Origin: Rhodoferax sp.
GTDB taxonomy: Bacteria; Pseudomonadota; Gammaproteobacteria; Burkholderiales; Burkholderiaceae_C
Length of the DNA: 64,000 bases
NCBI RefSeq assembly: GCF_028689295.1
Contig: NZ_JAQTWL010000003.1
Location: 60,569 to 124,568, forward strand
Reading direction: 5' to 3'
How positions within the stretch are numbered: the first letter of the stretch is position 1; every line of letters begins with the position of its first letter. Below are positions 1 to 10,252 of this stretch, piece by piece. Below the pieces are notes generated by a model, which worked only from the letters and a program-made list of their open reading frames with translations, made no database searches and had not been told where the DNA came from. The position numbers and the translations under genes were made by a program.

Positions 1-488
1 TCAACAGTGCCACCAACTGCGCCAGTTGCCACGTCGTTGGCGGCTCGGCGCCGGGCAAGGACGCCAACCATATTCCGACCACGGCCAACTGCAGCACCTG
101 CCACAAGAGCTACAGCAGCTGGACGCCGGCGAGCTTCCACGCCAACGTCTCGGTGCTGACGGGCTGCGCGACTTGCCATGCCACGGGCACCTTCGGTTTG
201 ACCGTCAAGCCCAACAACACGACCCATGCGGGCGTCACGGTGTGTGAAACCTGCCACAAATCGACGGGCAGCTGGTCGGGCGCCAAGGTCGATCACAGTG
301 TCTTCAACAGTGCCACCAACTGCGCCAGTTGCCACGTCGTTGGCGGCTCGGCGCCGGGCAAGGACGCCAACCATATTCCGACCACGGCCAACTGCAGCAC
401 CTGCCACAAGAGCTACAGCAGCTGGACGCCAGCCAAATTCCACGCCAACGTCTCGGTGCTGACGGGCTGCGCGACTTGCCATGCCACG
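1..488 (+). repeat. 303-bp direct repeat inside the cytochrome gene
   Basis: Bases 1-185 recur at 304-488 with four differences, all clustered near 128-134 and 431-437. The period of 303 bases is 101 codons, so the frame is kept. The shared part covers three CXXCH motifs; the fourth motif of each module (CETCH) lies in more diverged sequence. The left edge of the first copy is outside the window, so more copies may exist. Confidence 0.9.
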
Positions 489-1136
489 ACAGCCTATGGC
501 TTGACTGCCAAACCTAACACGCCAACGCACAGCGGTGTAACCGTGTGCGAAACCTGCCACAAGTCCACCAGCAGCTGGTCGAATGTCCAGTTTGCGCACT
601 CGCCTGCCAATGGAGTCGGCACCGGAACCTGTGATACCTGTCATAACGGCACAGCCGCCCTGGGCAAACCAAATTCGCATATTCCGGTCAACTCCAGTAT
701 CTCCAAGTGCGATTCTTGCCACAAATCGCAGGCCAGTTTCAGTACTTCCGTGACCATGAACCACACAGTGGTCAGCACAGTCACCTGCAAGTCGTGCCAC
801 AACGGCACTTACGTGTCGCAAGGCAACAACGGCGGCGCGCTGGCCAAGCCCGCCAACCATATTCCGGAGGCACAATTGCTGAACGGCGCTGCGATGGATT
901 GCAAATCATGCCATAGCAGTACCGCCTCCTGGAGTACCGAAAAAATGAATCACAACGCCAGCATGGGCAACGGCGCTGGTTGGTGCAAGTCCTGTCATGC
1001 AAGTGGCACCAGTTACCTTGGAGACATGGAGAAAAAATCGCTGACCCATGAGAAATCCGGCCAGACTGATTGCTCTACATCCAGTTGTCACAAGCCGTTA
1101 GGTAGCAAAGGTATCACCTACATCGAATGGGACTGA
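3..1136 (+). CDS. Multihaem c-type cytochrome, 5' end outside window
   Basis: The reading frame is open from the first bases, so the start and signal peptide lie upstream; 377 residues are visible. They contain 13 CXXCH haem motifs (CASCH, CSTCH, CATCH, CETCH, CDTCH, CDSCH, CKSCH types) and one final CX4CH motif (CSTSSCH). There is no other recognisable domain; spacers are rich in Ser, Thr, Ala and Asn with scattered His that could be distal ligands. Four haem motifs recur with a 101-residue period, and the DNA of that module is nearly identical between copies. Such proteins are exported, haem-loaded by the Ccm system and conduct electrons in the periplasm or across the outer membrane. The next gene, 60 bases on, encodes an outer membrane barrel, which suggests a shared conduit. 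Electron donor and acceptor cannot be read from sequence. Confidence 0.93.
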   Translation, partial: NSATNCASCHVVGGSAPGKDANHIPTTANCSTCHKSYSSWTPASFHANVSVLTGCATCHATGTFGLTVKPNNTTHAGVTVCETCHKSTGSWSGAKVDHSVFNSATNCASCHVVGGSAPGKDANHIPTTANCSTCHKSYSSWTPAKFHANVSVLTGCATCHATTAYGLTAKPNTPTHSGVTVCETCHKSTSSWSNVQFAHSPANGVGTGTCDTCHNGTAALGKPNSHIPVNSSISKCDSCHKSQASFSTSVTMNHTVVSTVTCKSCHNGTYVSQGNNGGALAKPANHIPEAQLLNGAAMDCKSCHSSTASWSTEKMNHNASMGNGAGWCKSCHASGTSYLGDMEKKSLTHEKSGQTDCSTSSCHKPLGSKGITYIEWD

Positions 1137-1196
1137 CCCCGCTGGCACTTACGATTCATGAGCACACACTAATTTATTGACCAACCACCACAAAAA

Positions 1197-3416
1197 ATGA
1201 TGAAAAATAATTATCTTTTGCTACCTGTTGCCGCCTGTCTGTGCGCCGGCTTTGTTTCCACTGCAAGCGCGCAATATCTGGAAGATGTCGAGTTCCGGCA
1301 AGAGGGCGCCAACGCGGTGCTGAACATTAAATTGGTGACGCCGGTCCAGTATTCCAGGTCAGTTGCGGCGCGTGCTTCGGATGTGGTGCAGGTGTTTTAT
1401 TCTGTTCTGCCAACCCGCAATCCAATCGCCAATATCAGCAGTGAGCGTCGGCTGGTCGGTGCAGAGAGTATTCCGTCGGTCATCATTTCAGACGAGGATG
1501 CGGACAATACCGCGCAGCTTAAATCGAGTCGGAAACTGGTGATACGTTTTGCCAGCCCCATCAAGTTCCGGGTGCGGGCTGGTCGCAATAACAGCAGCAT
1601 TGAGGTGGTGCTGGATGGCTTGGGGTCGTCGGTCAAGGCAGCGACTGCTGCAGCTACTACCTTGCGCGCCCGCCTTGCCAAAGCGCCTGAAAGTGCGCCA
1701 GTGGCGGCCGACAGAGCTGGTGCGCTGGCACCGGCCGAGGTCGAGGCTTCGGCTGCGGCGCTGCTGGGCACCGCGCAATCGGCGTTTGATGGGGGCAATT
1801 ACGCCGTGGCGATCGAGTCGCTAAACCAGCTCCTTAACCTGCCAACCAATGCATCATCGCGCCGGGCGCAAGAGCTGATCGGCTTGTCGCGTTTGAATAT
1901 GGGTGACAGCGCCCGGGCTGCCAGTGAATTTGATCTGTTCCTCAAACTCTATCCCGTCGGCAGTGATAGCGATCGCGTGCGCCAGTTGGCGGCGGCAGCG
2001 CCGACGATTGCCAAGTCGCCAACCCAGGACAAAAAGGTGGTGGAAGCGCACGCCAGCACCAGCGGCTCGGTGTCGATGTTTTACTATGGCGGCAAATCCG
2101 ATATCCGTACCCAGGAGTTCAAGGACTCGGTGTTGGGCGGGCTGCCCATTCTGGTCTCTGATTCCACACTGTCGGCTGACGACCAAAAACAATTGCAGAC
2201 AAACGTGGACTTGAACTGGCGTTATCGGGATGTCGACAAGGAAATGCGTTTTGTTTTTCGTGATGCCTTCGCCGCAGACTACATCAGGGACAGAAGTAGA
2301 AATCGTTTATCTGCGTTGTATTTTGACTACCGTTCATTGCTCAACGGGACCAGCATTCGCCTGGGCCGCCAGTCGCCCAATGGTGGTGGTGTGCTCTACC
2401 GTTTTGACGGTATCCAGGCCGGCTACGTCTTCAAGCCCAAGTGGAAAGTGAACGCCGTGATCGGTGTCCCCTCAGATACCTTGCTGGATACGCGTCGCAC
2501 CTTTTACGGCATGTCGGTGGATGCAGAAGCCCTGACCAAAGAACTCAGCGGCAGCACCTTTTTAATCCAGCAAATGATCGACGGCGAGGTCGATCGTCGC
2601 GGTATCGGGGCTGATCTGCGCTATTTCAAGGACGGTATTTCGGCGTCGGCGCAGCTTGACTATGACACGATCATCAATGGCCTCAATATCGCCTCGGTTC
2701 AGGGTACCTGGCAGGTAACTGAAGCGACTGTGATCAATGCGATGGCTGACCGCCGGACCACACCTATTCTGTCATTGGGCAATGTGTTGTTTTTCCAGAA
2801 TCCTGCCTTGTCAGTTCCAGCGCAGCGGATCAAGGATTTGCTCGGCACTGCCTCCATTGAGACCTTGCGCGAGCAAGTCAAGGGGCTCACGCCGTATCAG
2901 ATGCAGATGCACATCGGTGGCACAACGTCCTTGACGAAGAATTGGCAGGTCGGGGCCGACCTTGGAGTCGCCAGTGTGGAAGAGATCAAGCCAGTGGCTG
3001 ATCTGTTACCGAATGGCCAGGCCAGTACCGGCAATCTGTGGAATGCGGGTGTCCAGTTGATCGGTTCCAATTTGTACTCTTTGCGTGACACGCACGTGTT
3101 CAACCTTTCTTTGCTGGGTGGTCCAACTTACCACGGCACACTGCTTTCTTACAACAATCTCTCCAGTCTGGGTGAAAAGTGGCAACTTGAGCCCTCGCTG
3201 AAGTATTACACCCAAAGCAGCAACGAAGGTTCAAGCAACAATGTCTGGACCGCCGGCGCGCGCGCCGCCTACCGGGTTCGTCAGACAGTGTCGCTCGAAA
3301 CCGAATTGACCTACGAGCACGCCAATGCCAACAGCGCGCCGACCATGATTGGTCCTGGCGCCACGACCACGTCGTCACGGATGAATTACTACCTGGGCTT
3401 CCGGTACGACTTTTGA
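1197..3416 (+). CDS. Outer membrane beta-barrel protein with AMIN-like and TPR regions
   Basis: The 739-residue product starts with a clear Sec signal peptide, with likely cleavage after ASA at residue 25. Residues about 30-145 resemble an AMIN-like beta domain, often used for cell-wall or envelope anchoring. Residues about 180-270 look like a TPR pair. From about 285 to the end the chain alternates polar and hydrophobic residues like a transmembrane barrel and ends in aromatic YDF, the usual outer membrane C-terminal signal. It lies 60 bases after the multihaem cytochrome and just before a CcmI-like gene. By analogy with MtrB/PioB-type porins it could sheath a cytochrome across the outer membrane, but I see no sequence identity to those families and the N-terminal domains differ. 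No CXXCH is present. Confidence 0.75.
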   Translation: MMKNNYLLLPVAACLCAGFVSTASAQYLEDVEFRQEGANAVLNIKLVTPVQYSRSVAARASDVVQVFYSVLPTRNPIANISSERRLVGAESIPSVIISDEDADNTAQLKSSRKLVIRFASPIKFRVRAGRNNSSIEVVLDGLGSSVKAATAAATTLRARLAKAPESAPVAADRAGALAPAEVEASAAALLGTAQSAFDGGNYAVAIESLNQLLNLPTNASSRRAQELIGLSRLNMGDSARAASEFDLFLKLYPVGSDSDRVRQLAAAAPTIAKSPTQDKKVVEAHASTSGSVSMFYYGGKSDIRTQEFKDSVLGGLPILVSDSTLSADDQKQLQTNVDLNWRYRDVDKEMRFVFRDAFAADYIRDRSRNRLSALYFDYRSLLNGTSIRLGRQSPNGGGVLYRFDGIQAGYVFKPKWKVNAVIGVPSDTLLDTRRTFYGMSVDAEALTKELSGSTFLIQQMIDGEVDRRGIGADLRYFKDGISASAQLDYDTIINGLNIASVQGTWQVTEATVINAMADRRTTPILSLGNVLFFQNPALSVPAQRIKDLLGTASIETLREQVKGLTPYQMQMHIGGTTSLTKNWQVGADLGVASVEEIKPVADLLPNGQASTGNLWNAGVQLIGSNLYSLRDTHVFNLSLLGGPTYHGTLLSYNNLSSLGEKWQLEPSLKYYTQSSNEGSSNNVWTAGARAAYRVRQTVSLETELTYEHANANSAPTMIGPGATTTSSRMNYYLGFRYDF

Positions 3417-3419
3417 TCA

Positions 3420-4295
3420 ATGCATATGCCTCATCCTTCTGTTTCAAACACCGCTACCCTAATGGCTTCGCCTGATCCCAAATCGATCCTCCCGGCACGC
3501 CGTGTGCTGCCGTTGCTGGTGGCCGCGGCGGTCTTGGTGTGCGTAATAGCCTATGGCTGGACGCGTTACTCCGCCCAGCCAGCGTCCCCGGCTTCTTTCA
3601 GCCCAATCATGGTGCGTAGCATGCCAATAGCGGGTGCCGCGCCAGCGGCCAATCCGCACGCCGCCGACATCGACCAGATCGCCGCCATGACCGACAAGCT
3701 TGCAGCCAAGCTGAAAGAGCAGCCGAAAGACTCCGAGGGCTGGGCCATGCTGGCACGCACCTATGGTGTCCTGAAGCGTTTCCCGGAGGCAGTGATTGCC
3801 TATGAAAAAGCCATTGCTTTACGTGGTGATGACAATGTTTTGCGCTCCGATTACGCGCAGGCCCGCGCGCAGGCGGGGCTCCCCCCCGACAGCCGTGGTG
3901 TTGTCGTGGCGCAAGCTGTTGTCAAGCCGCAGATGGCGGCATCGACCGGGCAGACTGTGAGCGGCACTGTGGTACTGGCACCCGCGCTCATGAAGCAGGT
4001 CAATCCGGAAGACGTCGTATTTGTCTTTGCGCGTCCCTCCGAAGGATCACGCATGCCGCTGGCCCTGCTGCGCAGGCAGGTGAAAGACTTGCCCATTGTG
4101 TTTACGCTGGACGACAGCATGGCCATGTCGCCAGCATCGACCTTGTCCAAGGCGGGTCTCGTGGTGATTGGCGCGCGCATCAGCAAAAGCGGTCACGCGA
4201 TGCCTGAAAAAGGCGATTTGACCGGCCTGTCGGCTCCAGTGGCCGTGGGGGCAAAGGGCATGAAGATCGAAATCAATGAGGTTCTGATGCAGTAA
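3420..4295 (+). CDS. CcmI/CycH-like TPR protein, cytochrome c biogenesis type
   Basis: The 291-residue product has one membrane segment at about residues 28-46 (VLPLLVAAAVLVCVIAYGW). A TPR region follows at about 85-150, then a C-terminal domain at about 185-290 with the pattern known from CcmI/CycH (FVFARPSEGSRMPLA, FTLDDSMAMSP, GARISKSGHAMP). CcmI chaperones apocytochromes to the haem ligation complex. No other ccm gene is nearby; the gene sits three bases after the barrel gene and is followed at once by the flavoprotein gene. It may therefore be a chaperone dedicated to the adjacent multihaem protein. The start is uncertain: ATG at 3420, 3426 or 3462 are all possible and none has a strong ribosome binding site. 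Confidence 0.8.
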   Translation: MHMPHPSVSNTATLMASPDPKSILPARRVLPLLVAAAVLVCVIAYGWTRYSAQPASPASFSPIMVRSMPIAGAAPAANPHAADIDQIAAMTDKLAAKLKEQPKDSEGWAMLARTYGVLKRFPEAVIAYEKAIALRGDDNVLRSDYAQARAQAGLPPDSRGVVVAQAVVKPQMAASTGQTVSGTVVLAPALMKQVNPEDVVFVFARPSEGSRMPLALLRRQVKDLPIVFTLDDSMAMSPASTLSKAGLVVIGARISKSGHAMPEKGDLTGLSAPVAVGAKGMKIEINEVLMQ

Positions 4296-4297
4296 GC

Positions 4298-5635
4298 TTG
4301 AAGCCATTGCGGCGATTTTGCCGGACTGTCATATCAAGTTGCGTGAATTATCTTTATCTATACCTCGTCCCCTTGCTCCTCGTGCTGGCGCTTTACCTCA
4401 GGCGCCAGCGGCGCATTCATGGCGCACAGGCAGCCCAGTTGCACGAGTCCATTGCCAGCGGTTTGAGCGAACCTTCTTCACTGCATCCGGTGGTGGATCC
4501 ATCGCGATGCATGGGATCAGGTGCCTGCGCCAAAGCCTGCCCCGAGAAGGCGCTGGGCGTTGTCAATGGTCAGATGGCGTTGATCAACGCAGCCCACTGC
4601 ATCGGCCACGGCGCCTGCCTGGCGGCCTGTCCGGTGGATGCCATCAAGCTGGTCTTTGGCACAGAGAAACGCGGTGTTGATATTCCCAACATCAGCCCGG
4701 ATTTCGAGACCAATGTGCCCGGCATTTATATCGCGGGTGAACTCGGCGGCATGGGCCTGATCCGCAAAGCGGCAGAACAGGGTCGCCAGGCCATTGAGTC
4801 GATCCGTAAGAGCAAGTCCACAGGCATCGCCGATTTCGATGTGATTATTGTCGGCTGCGGACCCGCTGGCATCTCGGCCGGCCTGTCTGCGCTGGAGCAC
4901 AAGCTGCGCTACAAGATCCTTGAGCAAGAGGATTCCCTGGGGGGTTCGGTTTACCACTACCCGCGGCAAAAAATCACCATGACAGCGCCGGTGGAATTGG
5001 CGCTGGTGGGTAAAACCAAATTCAACGAAGTTCGAAAAGAAACACTGCTGGCGTTCTGGCTGGACGTGGTCAACACAACGGGCTTGCAAATCGATTTCTG
5101 CGAGCGTATGGAGTCGATCGACAAAGTGGGCGACGTCTTCGTGGTTCATACCGCCAAAGGCAGCCATACCACCCGAACCGTCTTGCTGTCGATGGGTCGC
5201 CGTGGCACGCCGCGCAAACTTGATGTGCCGGGCGAGGATTTGCCCAAAGTAATGTACAGGCTTGCGGATGCGGCACAGTTCAAGGGGCAGGCGGTGCTGG
5301 TGGTGGGCGGCGGCGACAGCGCCCTCGAAGCGGCGATCTCGTTATCAGAGCAAGCCGACACCGATGTCATTCTTTCTTACCGCAGTGGTGCATTTTCCCG
5401 TGTCAAGCAAAAAAACCGGGAGATGCTCGCGCAGCAGCAACTAACCGGGCGCTTGCGGGTCATGCTGAACTCCAGGGTGAAGCAGATTTCAGAAAAGGCG
5501 GTGGAGATCGAAATGGAAGGCCAGTCGCAGCAGCACCGCAACGATGCCGTCATCGTCTGCGCCGGTGGTTTGCTGCCCACCCCGCTGTTGCAGAAAATTG
5601 GCATTCGTTTTGACACCAAGTTTGGAAGCGCCTGA
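4298..5635 (+). CDS. Membrane-anchored ferredoxin / thioredoxin-reductase-like flavoprotein
   Basis: The 445-residue product has an N-terminal membrane helix at about residues 18-34. Two ferredoxin-like motifs follow at C71-C81 and C101-C111. Each lacks the usual second cysteine, replaced by Ser74 in the first and His104 in the second. Residues about 128-170 ([13 protein letters not shown]) resemble the stretch that normally closes the FAD domain at the C-terminus of pyridine-nucleotide oxidoreductases. A FAD Rossmann motif (GCGPAG, 186-191) and an NAD(P) motif (GGGDS, 337-341) come after it, and the chain ends without a second closing segment. There is no CXXC redox disulfide. It probably passes electrons between NAD(P)H or ferredoxin and the membrane or periplasmic cytochromes encoded upstream; direction is unknown. 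The start is TTG at 4298; GTG at 4343 is an alternative. Confidence 0.82.
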   Translation: MKPLRRFCRTVISSCVNYLYLYLVPLLLVLALYLRRQRRIHGAQAAQLHESIASGLSEPSSLHPVVDPSRCMGSGACAKACPEKALGVVNGQMALINAAHCIGHGACLAACPVDAIKLVFGTEKRGVDIPNISPDFETNVPGIYIAGELGGMGLIRKAAEQGRQAIESIRKSKSTGIADFDVIIVGCGPAGISAGLSALEHKLRYKILEQEDSLGGSVYHYPRQKITMTAPVELALVGKTKFNEVRKETLLAFWLDVVNTTGLQIDFCERMESIDKVGDVFVVHTAKGSHTTRTVLLSMGRRGTPRKLDVPGEDLPKVMYRLADAAQFKGQAVLVVGGGDSALEAAISLSEQADTDVILSYRSGAFSRVKQKNREMLAQQQLTGRLRVMLNSRVKQISEKAVEIEMEGQSQQHRNDAVIVCAGGLLPTPLLQKIGIRFDTKFGSA

Positions 5636-5705
5636 TGTGCGTGATGTCACAGCGCCCTTTGGAGGGGGCAAAATGCTGCCGTCGTCACTCATAGAACCAT
5701 TTCCC

Positions 5706-6515
5706 ATGACCACTGAACTCACTTCGCCTGTCGATGCGGTCGCTGCCGATGAGGTGCTTATGCAACCCGACGACTTCGACGCGCTCGACGCCATTCTGGA
5801 CGACCTGCGCAGCCGTTTCGACGAAACTCCGCAGTGGGAGTTTTGCGAGGGATTCATGGCGGCGCTGGTGTGCTGCCGCCGCGTCATCAGCCCGACCGAA
5901 TATTTCTCGGTGCTGCTGGACCTGGAGGACGATAGCGAAACGCCGCTGTTTGCCGACGAGGCCCAGTTCAAGCGCTTTTTTGACCTCTGGACGCGCCGCT
6001 GGAACGAGGTGGCCGCAGCCCTCAATGCCGACGTGGAATCGCTCGAAGACGAGCGCGCCTACCAGCCCGAGGTGATGGACATGCGCGGTGCCATTGCCAC
6101 CTTGCCTGACGAACAGCGCATGGAGATGGGGGACGTGCCAATTCCCTCGTTTGGCCAGATCTGGGCCATCGGCTTCATGTATGCCGTGGAAAGCTGGCCC
6201 GAAGAATGGTCACCGCCGCGTGACAGGGAGGCCGCCAAGGTGCTCGACGCCGCGCTGGAGTGCATCGTGGCTGTGGCCGAGGACGATACCGATCCACCCA
6301 GCGTGGCGGCCTTTGACGAAGACGGGCCGCCCACCATCAGTGAGCAGCGCCTCAACGACTTTGCCGATGCCATGTGGGCGGTGTACGACCTGTGCGAACT
6401 CTGGCGCCACATCGGTCCGCGCGTGGAGACCGTGCACGCCGGGGCCAAACCTGGCCGCAACGACCCCTGCCCCTGCGGCAGTGGCAAAAAATACAAGAAA
6501 TGCTGCGGCGCTTGA
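5706..6515 (+). CDS. UPF0149 (YecA/YgfB) protein with C-terminal SEC-C zinc motif
   Basis: The 269-residue acidic protein has a UPF0149-type helical domain over about residues 25-220, including [11 protein letters not shown] near the N-terminus. It ends in a SEC-C motif, [14 protein letters not shown], that would bind one zinc ion as in SecA tails. The molecular role of the family is not settled; SEC-C suggests contact with ribosomes, nucleic acid or protein export partners. The ATG at 5706 is chosen over an upstream in-frame ATG at 5544 because the latter would overlap the flavoprotein gene by about 90 bases and add Pro/Cys-rich sequence atypical of the family. It lies about 70 bases after the electron-transfer cluster and need not belong to it. 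Confidence 0.85.
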   Translation: MTTELTSPVDAVAADEVLMQPDDFDALDAILDDLRSRFDETPQWEFCEGFMAALVCCRRVISPTEYFSVLLDLEDDSETPLFADEAQFKRFFDLWTRRWNEVAAALNADVESLEDERAYQPEVMDMRGAIATLPDEQRMEMGDVPIPSFGQIWAIGFMYAVESWPEEWSPPRDREAAKVLDAALECIVAVAEDDTDPPSVAAFDEDGPPTISEQRLNDFADAMWAVYDLCELWRHIGPRVETVHAGAKPGRNDPCPCGSGKKYKKCCGA

Positions 6516-6558
6516 GCCATGCAGGTCATCGTGGGCGACGCGTGGCGATCCAGGCGGT

Positions 6559-7461
6559 TCAAGCTGTAAAAAATTGACGCAAATGGGCCGCCATCTCCTG
6601 CGGCAACTCTTCCGGTATGAAATGCCCGGCTTCCATGGCCTGGCCCGTGACCTGACCCGCGCACTGTGCTTGCCATAAATCGAGCGGCCTGAACAGGCGC
6701 TGCACCACGCCGCGCGCGCCCCAAAGCACCCGCGTGTCGCAGGCAATTTTTAGACCCTGCGCGCGGCTGGTGCGGTCATGTTCCAGGTCGATGTCGGCAC
6801 TGGCGCGGTAGTCTTCGCACATGGCGTGAATGGTCTCGCTCTGGATGAAGCATCGCTCGTATTCGGCCTGCGCCGCGGGTTCGATGTAGTCCATGCCGGT
6901 CGAACCCCAACCGCCCAGTTTGGCATGCAGATAGGCCAATGGGTTGCCGCCGATCATGAATTCTGGCAAGGGCTTCGGCTGGATCAGATGAAACCAGTGG
7001 TAGTAAGCCTTGGCAAACGCAAAGTCAGTGGCAGCGTACATGTCCAGGGTGGGCGCAATGTCGATCACGCAGAGTTTTTCTACCCGTGCGGCATGGTCCA
7101 CGGCCAGCCTGTGCGCCACCCGGCCGCCCCGGTCATGGCCGCATAAAAAGAAGCGATCCACGCCCAGCGCGTCCATTACCGCCACCATGTCCTGCGCCAT
7201 GGCGCGCTTGCTGTAGTTGCTGTGGTCGGGCAAGCCCGGCGCTTTGCTGGAGTCGCCGTAACCGCGAAGGTCTGGCAGCACCAGGTAATAGCCCTGTTGC
7301 AGTTGTTGCGCCACCCGGTGCCACATCACATGGCTTTGTGGAAAGCCGTGCAACAGCAACAGCGCCGGGCGGGAGCCGTGGGCGCCGCGCGAGACCCGGG
7401 CAAAAATGCGCGCGCCGTTGACCTCGAAATGGCGCGTTTCAAAATTTTCAAACCAGTTCAT
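6559..7461 (-). CDS. Alpha/beta hydrolase, fluoroacetate dehalogenase type
   Basis: The 300-residue alpha/beta hydrolase has the oxyanion region HGFPQ at 38-42 and the nucleophile elbow GHDRGGR with Asp110. Residues that define fluoroacetate dehalogenases are all present: Arg111 and Arg114 for the carboxylate, Asp134 as acid, His155-Trp156 for the halide pocket, a tyrosine near 218, and catalytic His280 in AGHFIPEE. These numbers match, or nearly match, those I recall for the characterised Rhodopseudomonas enzyme. The expected reaction is hydrolysis of haloacetate to glycolate and halide (EC 3.8.1.3). It is the last gene of a minus-strand run, 63 bases after argO. A haloalkane dehalogenase or epoxide hydrolase is less likely because of the paired arginines and HW motif. 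Confidence 0.85.
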   Translation of the reverse strand: MNWFENFETRHFEVNGARIFARVSRGAHGSRPALLLLHGFPQSHVMWHRVAQQLQQGYYLVLPDLRGYGDSSKAPGLPDHSNYSKRAMAQDMVAVMDALGVDRFFLCGHDRGGRVAHRLAVDHAARVEKLCVIDIAPTLDMYAATDFAFAKAYYHWFHLIQPKPLPEFMIGGNPLAYLHAKLGGWGSTGMDYIEPAAQAEYERCFIQSETIHAMCEDYRASADIDLEHDRTSRAQGLKIACDTRVLWGARGVVQRLFRPLDLWQAQCAGQVTGQAMEAGHFIPEELPQEMAAHLRQFFTA

Positions 7462-7524
7462 GGCAAAGCTCCAGTGACCCTATTCTTTTTTGCACCGCTC
7501 GGTGCCTCAGGCATGACTGTAACG

Positions 7525-8121
7525 TCATCCCGCCAGCAGCATCGCCGCCAGCGCGCCCATGGTCAGCGCAATCAGGCCGTCGAGCACGCGCCAGGCCAGC
7601 ACGGTGGCAAACAGCGGTGACAGATAGCGCGCGCCAAAGCCTAAAGCGGCAAACCAGCACAGGCTGGCGCTGACAGCACCGGCGCCAAAGATCCAGCGGC
7701 CGGGGTCGGGGCGCTGGTTGGCCAGGCTGCCCAGCAGCACCACGGTGTCGAGGTACACATGCGGATTCAGAAAGGTAAAGGCAAAGCACGCGGCCAGTGC
7801 GCTGGCCAGGGTGACACCAGCGCCAGCGTGCAGCAGCATGTGCTTGCCTTGCCAGGCGCGCCGTGCAGCCAGCACACCATATGCGGCCAAAAACAGGGCA
7901 CCGCCGTAGCGCGTGAGTGTCATCAGCACGTCGTTGCCGCGAATCAGCACGCCCGCCCCGCCAATGCCCGCCAGGATCAGCAGCGCGTCGGACAGCGCAC
8001 AAAACAGCACCAGGGGCAGTACATGCTGGCGCAAAATGCCCTGGCGCAACACATAGGCGTTTTGCGAGCCAATGGCCACGATCAGTGCCAGCCCGGTGGC
8101 AAAACCACTGGAAAAATCCAT
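7525..8121 (-). CDS. argO: LysE/ArgO family amino-acid exporter
   Basis: The 198-residue integral membrane protein has about six hydrophobic segments. It opens with the LysE-family pattern GLALIVAIGSQNAYVLRQG, and the conserved FLNPHVYLDT motif is near residue 118. Members export basic amino acids such as arginine or lysine and lower toxic internal levels. The gene ends 63 bases before the dehalogenase-like gene and begins two bases after the histidine kinase stop codon, so it is probably cotranscribed with the two-component pair. The exact substrate is inferred from family only. Confidence 0.85.
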   Translation of the reverse strand: MDFSSGFATGLALIVAIGSQNAYVLRQGILRQHVLPLVLFCALSDALLILAGIGGAGVLIRGNDVLMTLTRYGGALFLAAYGVLAARRAWQGKHMLLHAGAGVTLASALAACFAFTFLNPHVYLDTVVLLGSLANQRPDPGRWIFGAGAVSASLCWFAALGFGARYLSPLFATVLAWRVLDGLIALTMGALAAMLLAG

Positions 8122-8123
8122 GC

Positions 8124-9592
<1,469 letters not shown>

Positions 9593-9602
<10 letters not shown>

Positions 9603-10252
9603 AGTTTGGTCAGGGTGTAGCCAACGCCGCGCACCGTTTTGATGCTGGCCTCGCCAATTTTCTGCCGCAGGTTGTGGATGTGAACTTCAAGCACATTGCT
9701 GTCGCTGCCGCGATTTGGGCCGAACACCGACGCTTCGAGCAGGCTGCGTGAAATGACCTGCCCAGCACCTTCCATCAGCACCTTCAGCAGTTCGAACTCG
9801 CGGTTGGACAGGCTGAGCAATTGACCCCCTTGCGTGACCGCCTGAGTGTCCGAATCCAGGGTCAGCTTGCCGACGCTGATGCGGCCCACAAAGCCAGCCC
9901 GGCGAATCAGGGCGCGCAGGCGCGCCACCAGCTCTTCCACGTCGGTGGTTTTGACCAGAAAGTCGTCGGCGCCCGCGTCAAAGCACATCACCTTGTCGTG
10001 GGTGGTGTCGCGTGCGGTGAGCATCAACACCGGCAGCGTGCTGCCGCTGGCCCGGAGTTGCTTCAGCAGGGTCAGCCCGTTCAGGCCGGGCAGGGTGATG
10101 TCGAGCACCGCTGCGCGGAAAAAATCATGGATAAGCAAGTCATAGGCCGTTTGCCCGTCTGTCACCCACTGCGCGTCAAAACCGGCGCTGTTGAGGGCGG
10201 CCTGCAGACCCGCGCCCATCATCTCGTCATCTTCAACAATCAACAGCTTCAC
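9593..10252 (-). CDS. OmpR-family response regulator, partner of the adjacent kinase
   Basis: The 219-residue protein has a receiver domain with acidic pocket EDDE at 7-10, phosphoacceptor Asp51 in VLDITLPG, Thr in LMLTARD and the following conserved Lys. A winged-helix DNA-binding domain occupies about 125-215, with LSNREFELLKVL and RGVGYTL typical of the OmpR/PhoB class. It overlaps the kinase by 10 bases and pncC by 4 bases. It most resembles TctD/QseB regulators. Possible targets are the neighbouring exporter or a distant uptake system; I saw no binding-site repeats in the window that would settle this. Confidence 0.93.

Noticed and set aside
1-1136. CRISPR-like repeat from the regular spacing of similar units
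   Set aside because: The repeats are in-frame haem-motif coding modules of 303 bases, not short repeats with unique spacers.
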